Shown piece after piece: positions 1 through 5,970 of a DNA stretch of 6,809 bases (position 1 is its first letter; every line of letters starts with the position of its first letter). The position numbers and the translations under genes were made by a program. This DNA comes from Chromatiales bacterium (GTDB lineage Bacteria > Pseudomonadota > Gammaproteobacteria > UBA6429 > Thiohalophilaceae). The stretch spans positions 1 to 6,809 of the forward strand of contig JALTLP010000084.1 of NCBI GenBank assembly GCA_027001895.1, read 5' to 3'. The notes below the pieces were generated by a model. The model made no database searches. It had not been told where the DNA came from and saw only the letters and a program-made list of their open reading frames with translations.

Positions 1-451
1 CTGGATGGTTGACCTGACATACGGTGCACGTGACAAAACAGCAAGTGGTAAGGATCGAGCTGATTTTTTATCTGCAATGGTTAGTTTTAATTTGCCTTTG
101 TTTACTGGCAGCCTGCAGGACAGAAAAGTAGCCGCAAGTAAACTAAAACAACATGCCGCACTGCAAAATATGCAAGATGTGCGCAATAAACTCAGGCAGC
201 AATATTTATCAAGCCATGCCACATGGAAGCAACTTAGCGAACGTAGTGAACGTTATCATAAAGCTTTGCTTGTAAAAGCCAGGCAAAATTCTGAGGCATC
301 ACTCACAAGCTACCAGAGCGGCCGGGGATTGTTTACCGATTTAATGAAAGCCGAAATCACTGAATTTAATATGCAATTAAAAGCATTGCGAATTGATGTC
401 AATAAACTCAAGGCGCTTGCAGAACTGAATTATTTATTAGGAGAAGGGTAA
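1..451 (+). CDS. cusC: TolC/CusC-family outer-membrane efflux channel, C-terminal part (partial at left edge)
   Basis: This would be the outer-membrane and periplasmic tunnel subunit of a tripartite metal efflux pump. The reading frame is open from base 2, so the gene starts upstream; the ATG at base 5 is internal, not the true start. About 149 residues are visible, roughly the last third of a usual 420-460 residue family member. Seen: the segment SFNLPLFTGSLQDRK, typical of the beta-strand region of the second TolC repeat (PLF followed by a polar turn), then long amphipathic helices rich in Gln, Lys, Leu and Ala (residues about 25-140) and the family-typical ending LNYLLGEG. The stop TAA shares one base with the ATG of the adaptor gene, indicating translational coupling. 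The assignment to CusC rather than another TolC-family protein rests mainly on the following cusBA genes. Its N-terminal signal or lipobox cannot be judged. Confidence 0.85.
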   Translation, partial: WMVDLTYGARDKTASGKDRADFLSAMVSFNLPLFTGSLQDRKVAASKLKQHAALQNMQDVRNKLRQQYLSSHATWKQLSERSERYHKALLVKARQNSEASLTSYQSGRGLFTDLMKAEITEFNMQLKALRIDVNKLKALAELNYLLGEG

Positions 452-2154
452 TGAAACCGTTTGTTAAAATTATAGCGTTAAGCAGTGTTGTTTTTATTCT
501 GGCAGCCTGCAGTGATGACAAGGCAATGGAAAAAGCGACAACGGCAGACACAAAAAAAGAAACCGCCCTGGAACATGCTGCCAAACATATGGATCCAACC
601 TATATATGTCCGATGCACCCGGAGGCATCACAGTCAGATAAACCCGGTACCTGTCCGATTTGCGGGATGGATCTGGTCAAAGTAGAAGCGGATAACGAAC
701 AGGCCAGTGCACCCAAAGAAAAGAAAATACTTTACTGGGTCGCGCCAATGGACCCAACATATCGCCGTGACAAACCTGGTAAGTCACCGATGGGTATGGA
801 TCTGGTACCGGTTTATGACGAAGGCGGTGACGGCGCAGTCGTAAAAATATCTCCGGCAGTTGAAAACAACATGGGTGTACGAACAACCAAAGTTATTCGT
901 AACAACCTGCCAAAAATGATTGAAACGGTAGGTTATCTGGACTTTGATGAAAGCAAAATATCCATGGTGCACCTGCGTACTAAGGGCTGGATAGAAAAAC
1001 TTTATATACGTTCGGAAGGTGAACGAGTAAAGAACGGACAATTATTGTTTGAACTGTATTCCCCTGAGCTGGTAACCGCGCAGGAAGAATATTTACAGGC
1101 ACTGCGCAGCGTAAATAAATATTTAATTTATGCATCAAAAGAACGCTTAAAAGTACTAGGCATGGGTGAAAAGCAACTTACTAAACTTGCTAAAACCCGC
1201 AAGGTGGAACAGCGAGTAAAAATTTATGCTACCCAGGATGGTATTGTTAATCAGTTTAATATTAGGGAAGGTATGTTTGTTACCCCGAGCAAGTTAATAT
1301 TTAGCCTTGCCGATTTATCTTCTATCTGGTTACTTGCAGAAGTTTTTGAACGACAAGCTGATTGGGTTAAGGTGGGGCAAAAAGCAGAAGTCACTTTGTC
1401 TTACCTTCCTGACAGGCGCTGGGTAGGCGAAGTTGAATATATTTATCCAAGCCTCGATCCTAAAACGCGAACCTTAAAAGCACGACTGCGTTTTAATAAC
1501 CCGGATGAATCATTAAAACCGGGTATGTTTGCCCATGTCCGTGTCTATGGTGATGCATCAAAAGATGCATTGATTGTTCCGAGTGAAGCGGTAATTCGTA
1601 TTGGTGATAAAGCACGGGTTATCGTGGCAGAAGGCAACGGTCGTTATCGCCCATACAATGTCAAGCTCGGTATTGAAACGGCCAACCTTATCGAAATAAA
1701 AAGCGGCTTAAGTGAAGGTGATCGGGTTGTAACATCAGCACAATTCCTGATTGACTCTGAAGCCAGCCTGAAAGCCAGCTTAAAACGGATGACCTCTCCA
1801 AAAGACACCGCTGCTAAAAAGCCGGAAATGAAAATGGATAAGATGGAATCATCGAAGAGTACTGAACCGATGAAAGCAGTTGATGGGAATAGTATAGATG
1901 GGGATAGTATAGATGGGAATATTATGGCCGGGAAAATCATGGGGCAGGGGGTTGTAACTGCAATAAACATGGCGGATAAAAAAATAACCCTGAGCCATCA
2001 GCCAATCAAAGCGATAGGCTGGGGTGAAATGACCATGCCGTTTGGCTTAATGGACGAGGTGGATATAACGTCTGTTAAAGTCGGTGATAACGTCACTTTT
2101 GAGTTGCTTAAACAGGGCGATGTCTATCTTATAAAAAGCATTCAGGCTAACTAA
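451..2154 (+). CDS. cusB: CusB-type RND periplasmic adaptor lipoprotein with heavy-metal-binding domain and fused CusF domain
   Basis: This is the membrane-fusion subunit linking the CusA pump to the outer-membrane channel and passing Cu(I)/Ag(I) to it. Residues 1-20 form a lipoprotein signal with lipobox LAAC (Cys20). Residues 47-78 are a heavy-metal-binding domain (YICPMHPE and TCPICGMDL: Cys53, Met55, His56, Cys68, Cys71, Met73). Residues 95-122 match the CusB N-terminal Met site (Met100, Met114, Met116, DKPGKSP). Residues about 157-290 form the lipoyl domain split by a short helical hairpin, 291-368 the beta-barrel, and 370-440 the membrane-proximal domain. Residues 441-497 are a Met/Lys-rich linker. 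Residues 498-565 form a CusF-like barrel with its Cu(I)/Ag(I) ligands His516, Trp524, Met527 and Met529 (WGEMTM). At 567 residues it is far longer than E. coli CusB (about 407), because of the added ends. The start is supported by AGGAG at 439-443, seven bases upstream. Confidence 0.96.
   Translation: MKPFVKIIALSSVVFILAACSDDKAMEKATTADTKKETALEHAAKHMDPTYICPMHPEASQSDKPGTCPICGMDLVKVEADNEQASAPKEKKILYWVAPMDPTYRRDKPGKSPMGMDLVPVYDEGGDGAVVKISPAVENNMGVRTTKVIRNNLPKMIETVGYLDFDESKISMVHLRTKGWIEKLYIRSEGERVKNGQLLFELYSPELVTAQEEYLQALRSVNKYLIYASKERLKVLGMGEKQLTKLAKTRKVEQRVKIYATQDGIVNQFNIREGMFVTPSKLIFSLADLSSIWLLAEVFERQADWVKVGQKAEVTLSYLPDRRWVGEVEYIYPSLDPKTRTLKARLRFNNPDESLKPGMFAHVRVYGDASKDALIVPSEAVIRIGDKARVIVAEGNGRYRPYNVKLGIETANLIEIKSGLSEGDRVVTSAQFLIDSEASLKASLKRMTSPKDTAAKKPEMKMDKMESSKSTEPMKAVDGNSIDGDSIDGNIMAGKIMGQGVVTAINMADKKITLSHQPIKAIGWGEMTMPFGLMDEVDITSVKVGDNVTFELLKQGDVYLIKSIQAN
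1882..1926 (+). repeat. Three tandem 15-bp units in the CusB-CusF linker
   Basis: Three in-frame copies of a 15-base unit lie end to end: GATGGGAATAGTATA (1882-1896), GATGGGGATAGTATA (1897-1911) and GATGGGAATATTATG (1912-1926). They encode DGNSI, DGDSI and DGNIM, residues 478-492 of the adaptor. They lie in the low-complexity linker joining the membrane-proximal domain to the CusF-like domain. The first two copies differ at one base and the third is more diverged. Because the unit is a multiple of three, copy-number change would lengthen or shorten the linker without a frameshift. Confidence 0.9.
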
Positions 2155-2160
2155 AGGAGA
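2154..2160 (+). promoter_or_regulatory. Strong ribosome binding site of cusA
   Basis: AAGGAGA lies five bases before the ATG at 2166 and overlaps the last base of the cusB stop codon. This fixes the cusA start and shows that cusA has its own strong initiation signal inside the 11-base gap instead of depending only on coupling to cusB. Confidence 0.85.
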
Positions 2161-2165
2161 CGACC

Positions 2166-5100
2166 ATGATAGTTAAAGTTATAGACTGGTCGTTACAAAA
2201 CCGTTTTCTGGTTTTGTTATTAACGGCAATGCTGATTGCATGGGGAATATTTTCTGTTAAAAATATTCCGCTTGATGCCATCCCCGATTTATCCGATGTA
2301 CAGGTTATTATTAAAACTACTTACCCCGGCCAGGCACCCCGGGTTGTGGAGGAGCAGGTCACCTACCCGCTATCCACTGCAATGTTATCGGTTCCCGGTG
2401 CAGTGACGGTGCGGGGCTATTCTTTTTTTAACGACTCGTATGTTTATATTATTTTTAAAGACGGAACAGATCCTTACTGGGCGCGTTCACGGGTGCTTGA
2501 ATATTTAAGTCAGGTTGCAACTCGTTTGCCGCCTGAAGCCAGACCGGCACTGGGGCCCGATGCAACCGGTGTAGGTTGGGTGTTTGAATATGCACTGGTA
2601 GATAAGTCCAACAAGCTGGACTTGTCACAACTGCGCAGCTTGCAGGACTGGTTTTTAAAATACGAATTGCAAACCGTAAATGGTGTGTCCGAAGTAGCAA
2701 CTATCGGTGGCATGGTTAAGCAATACCAGGTTGTTTTAAATCCGGATCGCTTACGTGCTTACAACATTCCGTTAAGTAAAGTACGTAAGGCTATCAAACG
2801 ATCCAATCAGGAAGTCGGTGGTTCGGTTGTCGAAATGGCCGAAGCCGAGTATATGATTCGTGCAACTGGCTATATAAGTAAGCTGGATGATTTACGTTTA
2901 ATTCCACTGGGTGTCAGCAAGCGTGGTACGCCTATACTGTTAAAAGACGTTGCCGATATTCGACTTGGCCCGCAAATGCGGCGAGGTATTGCCGAGCTGG
3001 ATGGTAAAGGTGAAGTCGTTGGTGGTGTCGTGGTGATGCGTTACGGCGAAAATGCGCTTAAAACCATTGATGCGGTAAAAGAAAAACTAAAAGCCTTGTC
3101 CAAAGGTTTACCGGACGGTGTTGAGATTATTCCAACCTATGACCGCTCCAGTTTAATTAATCGGGCAGTCGATAATCTTAATCACAAATTGCTCGAAGAA
3201 TTTATCGTGGTAGCACTTGTGTGCGCGGTATTTTTATTTCATATGCGTTCAGCGCTGGTGGCTATTTTAAGTTTGCCTATCGGTATCTTTGTCGCCTTTA
3301 TCGTTATGTATCATCAGGGCATTAACGCCAATATTATGTCACTGGGGGGGATAGCAATAGCCATTGGTGCGATGGTAGATGGTGCCATTGTTATGATAGA
3401 AAACGTGCATAAGCATATTGAAAGAGAACCATTAACTGACGAAAATCGCTGGCGAATAATTCGCGAGGCCACGGTAGAAGTTGGCCCGCCGCTATTTTTC
3501 TCGTTGCTTATTATTACCTTAAGCTTTTTGCCGGTGTTTACATTAGAAGCGCAGGAAGGTCGCCTGTTTAGTCCGCTGGCTTTTACCAAGTCTTTTGCTA
3601 TGGCCGCAGCAGCAGGTTTATCGGTTACATTAGTGCCAGTCTTAATGGGTTATTTTATTCGTGGGCATATTAAACCAGAACATGAAAACCCGGTAAATCG
3701 CCTGTTAATAAAAGCATACCGTCCTTTTATTAATTTTGTTCTGGAAAAACCAAAACAAATCTTAATGATAGCGTTGCTTCTGGTCATTGCAGGCGCGTGG
3801 CCTATTATGCAGGTGGGTTCGGAGTTTATGCCAGACCTTGATGAAGGCGACTTAATGTATATGCCAACAACCTTCCCCGGTGTTTCGGCAGCTAAAGCAC
3901 GGCAAATCTTGCAGCAAACCGACAAACTGATTAAAACTGTGCCGGAAGTAAAAAGTGTTTTCGGAAAAATTGGTCGAGCCGAAACCGCAACCGATCCGGC
4001 TCCGCTTACCATGATAGAAACAACCATTCAGTTCAAACCTAAAAGTGAATGGCGTGAAGGAATGACTATCGAAAAAATAAAACAGGAGTTACAACAAAAA
4101 ATAAAAATTCCCGGCCTGACTAACGCATGGGTTATGCCGATTAAAACCCGTATTGATATGCTGGCAACCGGCATTAAAACGCCGGTGGGTATTAAAGTTG
4201 CCGGGCCAGAACTTAAAGTGTTGCAGGACATTGGCAAACGTATTGAAGATGTTGTTAAGCAGGTACCGGGAACGGTGTCAGCCTTTTCTGAACGGGTTGC
4301 CGGTGGTCGTTATGTAACGGTCGATATTAATCGCGTTGCCGCATCACGTTTAGGCTTAAACATTGCCGATGTGCAAGATGTGGTGCGTACGGCAATAGGC
4401 GGCATGAACGTTGCGCAAAGTGTAGAAGGGCTGGAACGTTACCCGATCAATATGCGTTATCCGCGCGATGTACGCGACTCACTTGCTAAATTACAACAGT
4501 TACCCATTATCACACCGCAAGGTGCGCGTATTCCACTGGTTGAAGTGGCCGATGTGCGTATAGAAAGTGGTGCGGCAATGATTAAAAGTGAAAATGCACG
4601 TCCCAATGGCTGGACGTTTGTTGATATCAGCCCGGACAGGGATGTGGGTTCATATGTAGAAGAAGCGCAAAGAGTTGTTGCTGAACAGGTAGAACTGCCG
4701 GCGGGTTATTCCATTACCTGGTCAGGGCAATATGAATACATGGTTCGCGCAAAAAAGAAATTGCAAATTGTTGTGCCCTTTACACTGGTTATTATTCTGT
4801 TACTGTTGTATCTAAACTTTCGTAACCTTATCGAGGTGTTGATTATTATGGGAACGCTACCCCTGGCTCTGGTGGGAGGCTTCTGGTTAATGTACCTGCT
4901 TGACTACAATATGTCAGTTGCAACCTCGGTTGGCTTTATTGCCTTGGCCGGTGTTGCGGTAGAAATTGGTATCGTGATGCTGGTGTATTTAAACCAGGCG
5001 TATAAAAATTTACGTCATCGTGCGGAGATAGAACATCGACTCGATATCAACGAATTGCGTGATGCGGTTATAGATGGCGCATTATTACGTGTGCGCCCCA

Positions 5101-5291
5101 TTATGATGACGGTCGCAGCAATTATTGCAGGTTTGTTACCGATTATGCTGGGCTCTGGAACCGGCTCAGAAGTTATGCGCCGTATTGCTGCCCCTATGGT
5201 AGGTGGTATGGTAAGCGCAACCTTATTAACGCTGGTTGTTATCCCGGCAATATTCTTCCTGTGGAAACAACGTGAAATCGTAAAACATTAA
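2166..5291 (+). CDS. cusA: CusA-type heavy-metal RND efflux permease, Cu(I)/Ag(I) exporting, complete
   Basis: Inner-membrane trimeric proton/metal antiporter that drives Cu(I)/Ag(I) out through CusB and CusC. Its 1041 residues match the family length (E. coli CusA about 1047). The RND layout is complete: TM1 about 12-30, a periplasmic porter domain, TM2-6 about 342-496, TM7 about 528-547, a second porter domain, and TM8-12 about 868-1032. Recalled E. coli CusA aligns closely. The cleft Met triad is present as Met566 (YMP), Met616 (PLTMIETT) and Met665 (RIDMLATG). Further relay Met equivalents are at 271, 391, 403, 410, 479, 494 and 1004. Proton-relay Asp405 (GAMVDGAIVM) and Glu933 (VEIGIVM) are present, but the position corresponding to E. 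coli Lys984 is Ile979. Asn748 replaces the equivalent of E. coli Met755, with Met747 beside it. The Met triad favours monovalent Cu/Ag over the divalent cations of CzcA. No frameshift or truncation is seen. Confidence 0.97.
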   Translation: MIVKVIDWSLQNRFLVLLLTAMLIAWGIFSVKNIPLDAIPDLSDVQVIIKTTYPGQAPRVVEEQVTYPLSTAMLSVPGAVTVRGYSFFNDSYVYIIFKDGTDPYWARSRVLEYLSQVATRLPPEARPALGPDATGVGWVFEYALVDKSNKLDLSQLRSLQDWFLKYELQTVNGVSEVATIGGMVKQYQVVLNPDRLRAYNIPLSKVRKAIKRSNQEVGGSVVEMAEAEYMIRATGYISKLDDLRLIPLGVSKRGTPILLKDVADIRLGPQMRRGIAELDGKGEVVGGVVVMRYGENALKTIDAVKEKLKALSKGLPDGVEIIPTYDRSSLINRAVDNLNHKLLEEFIVVALVCAVFLFHMRSALVAILSLPIGIFVAFIVMYHQGINANIMSLGGIAIAIGAMVDGAIVMIENVHKHIEREPLTDENRWRIIREATVEVGPPLFFSLLIITLSFLPVFTLEAQEGRLFSPLAFTKSFAMAAAAGLSVTLVPVLMGYFIRGHIKPEHENPVNRLLIKAYRPFINFVLEKPKQILMIALLLVIAGAWPIMQVGSEFMPDLDEGDLMYMPTTFPGVSAAKARQILQQTDKLIKTVPEVKSVFGKIGRAETATDPAPLTMIETTIQFKPKSEWREGMTIEKIKQELQQKIKIPGLTNAWVMPIKTRIDMLATGIKTPVGIKVAGPELKVLQDIGKRIEDVVKQVPGTVSAFSERVAGGRYVTVDINRVAASRLGLNIADVQDVVRTAIGGMNVAQSVEGLERYPINMRYPRDVRDSLAKLQQLPIITPQGARIPLVEVADVRIESGAAMIKSENARPNGWTFVDISPDRDVGSYVEEAQRVVAEQVELPAGYSITWSGQYEYMVRAKKKLQIVVPFTLVIILLLLYLNFRNLIEVLIIMGTLPLALVGGFWLMYLLDYNMSVATSVGFIALAGVAVEIGIVMLVYLNQAYKNLRHRAEIEHRLDINELRDAVIDGALLRVRPIMMTVAAIIAGLLPIMLGSGTGSEVMRRIAAPMVGGMVSATLLTLVVIPAIFFLWKQREIVKH

Positions 5292-5310
5292 AACTGATAC
5301 AGATCAGTTT
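5291..5310 (+). repeat. Perfect 8-bp inverted repeat directly after cusA
   Basis: AAACTGAT (5291-5298) and ATCAGTTT (5303-5310) are exact reverse complements around the four-base loop ACAG. The left arm begins on the last base of the cusA stop codon. The transcript could form a small, weak, AT-rich hairpin; as DNA it could equally be an operator-like dyad. No T-run follows it, so on its own it is a poor terminator. It may protect the 3' end of the cus mRNA. Confidence 0.7.
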
Positions 5311-5322
5311 AGTGGCTAATTG

Positions 5323-5380
5323 TTGTTGGTTAGTTTGAATCTTTAAATCACATAAGAATCAAACTAGCCAACAATCTTTT
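5323..5380 (+). terminator. Long stem-loop between cusA and the SHOCT gene, candidate weak terminator or mRNA-processing hairpin
   Basis: Bases 5323-5338 pair with 5359-5374 over 16 positions with one G-U pair (T5330 with G5367). After an A-A mismatch, 5340-5343 pair with 5354-5357, leaving a loop of about ten bases. The 3' arm is followed by TCTTTT (5375-5380), a short and interrupted U-tract. The structure is certain as an inverted repeat. Its role as a Rho-independent terminator is uncertain because the stem is not GC-rich and the U-tract is poor. Partial termination or RNase-limited stabilisation of the upstream cus message would lower expression of the downstream genes relative to cusCBA. 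The RBS of the next gene begins only a few bases later, so a promoter downstream of the hairpin is unlikely. Confidence 0.5.
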
Positions 5381-5385
5381 AAAAT

Positions 5386-5394
5386 AAAAGGAGA
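5386..5394 (+). promoter_or_regulatory. Strong ribosome binding site of the SHOCT gene
   Basis: AAAAGGAGA lies just downstream of the long stem-loop and seven bases (from the GGAG core) before the ATG at 5401. It decides the start in favour of 5401 over the in-frame ATG at 5452, which has no comparable site and lies next to the start of the membrane helix. Confidence 0.85.
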
Positions 5395-5400
5395 TTTGAA

Positions 5401-5625
5401 ATGTTCGATTCTGTTAATGGTTTTTCTGGTCACTGGTTTGGAGGGGGTTTTATGTGGATATTCTGGATTGTACTGGTTGTACTGGTTGTCTGGATAGTGC
5501 AGGGCTCGATGGGAAACAACAATTCAGCAAGCGGGGATAGCGCTCTGGAAATTCTTAAAAAACGCTATGCCAAAGGTGAAATTGATAAAGATGAATTTGA
5601 GCGCAAGCGTAAAGAACTGGAGTAA
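5401..5625 (+). CDS. Small SHOCT-domain membrane protein
   Basis: A 74-residue protein. Residues 1-16 are Gly/aromatic rich (GHWFGGGFMW). Residues about 17-34 form one very hydrophobic transmembrane helix (IVLVVLVVWIV), followed by a polar linker at 35-46. Residues 47-73 are a SHOCT (short C-terminal) domain with the characteristic SALEILKKRYAKGEID and EFERKRKEL pattern. SHOCT-bearing one-helix proteins of this size are common beside metal-efflux genes, but their biochemical role is not established; the domain is thought to mediate oligomerisation or protein contacts. A nine-base tandem duplication (GTACTGGTT at 5470-5478 and 5479-5487) encodes part of the helix. The stop TAA shares one base with the ATG of the cytochrome gene, so the two are translationally coupled. 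Family assignment is confident; function is unknown. Confidence 0.88.
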   Translation: MFDSVNGFSGHWFGGGFMWIFWIVLVVLVVWIVQGSMGNNNSASGDSALEILKKRYAKGEIDKDEFERKRKELE

Positions 5626-5954
5626 TGGAAAAAATATTTACAATAATTATTTTTATAGGTATAGCACTGTCTGTGCTGGCTGAATCTTTGTCGGGTAAAA
5701 AATTGTATCAGCAGAATTGTATGGTTTGCCATGCGGATGATGGTAGTGGTGCCATGTCTGACTTGTCTGAAAGGAAGAGACTTTTTTCTGTCAGTGAGTC
5801 ACAACTGGTCGAGCGAATTAAAAAAGGAATACAGGTTAACAGTTCACCCATAAGTATGTCGCCTAAAGGTGGTAATCCAGATCTGGCCGACGGTGAATTA
5901 TTGAAAATACTAAAATATTTAAAGAACATAGTACAAAGAGTAAATCTCTTATGA
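5625..5954 (+). CDS. Small periplasmic monoheme cytochrome c
   Basis: A 109-residue class I c-type cytochrome, expected to be exported by Sec and loaded with heme in the periplasm. Residues 1-19 are a signal peptide (short basic start, hydrophobic IFTIIIFIGIALSV, likely cleavage after VLA). The single heme motif is CMVCH (Cys32, Cys35, His36), preceded by the family-typical GKKLYQQN and followed by ADDGSGAM. The likely distal ligand is Met78 in SMSPKGG, followed by the usual C-terminal helix (ADGELLKILKYLKN). Mature length of about 90 residues fits a cytochrome c5/c555-like carrier. Its ATG overlaps the SHOCT stop, and the only SD-like GGAG (5619-5622) is too close to the start, so translation probably depends on coupling. 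It could shuttle electrons to or from a periplasmic partner, perhaps the adjacent propeller protein; that link is inference from position. Confidence 0.92.
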   Translation: MEKIFTIIIFIGIALSVLAESLSGKKLYQQNCMVCHADDGSGAMSDLSERKRLFSVSESQLVERIKKGIQVNSSPISMSPKGGNPDLADGELLKILKYLKNIVQRVNLL

Positions 5955-5970
5955 AAACAAGGAGAATATT

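Noticed and set aside
5..7. ATG at base 5 as the start of a short outer-membrane protein
   Set aside because: The frame stays open to the window edge and the protein begins in the middle of the TolC fold, so this is an internal Met of a longer gene.
677..1041. Two overlapping minus-strand open frames inside cusB
   Set aside because: They lie opposite a well-supported adaptor gene, have no recognisable domains and no convincing RBS; shadow frames.
1551..1560. Perfect 10-bp palindrome TGATGCATCA with a nearby GATGCAT copy
   Set aside because: It sits within the conserved coding region of cusB and is explained by Asp-Ala-Ser/Asp-Ala codons; no regulatory context.
1644..1970. Minus-strand open frame of 108 codons antisense to the 3' part of cusB
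   Set aside because: The protein is a low-complexity Ser/Ile/Phe product of the antisense of Met/Asp-rich codons; no domain and no start signal.
3650..4027. Minus-strand open frame of 125 codons inside cusA
   Set aside because: Fully antisense to conserved RND permease sequence with no recognisable protein features.
5323..5374. Long inverted repeat as a miniature transposon
   Set aside because: No flanking target duplication was seen, there is only one copy in the window, and its size and location better fit an RNA hairpin.
5292..5400. Possible sigma-70 promoter in the cusA-SHOCT gap
   Set aside because: TTG-containing words exist, but no -35/-10 pair with acceptable spacing was found and most bases are taken up by the hairpins.
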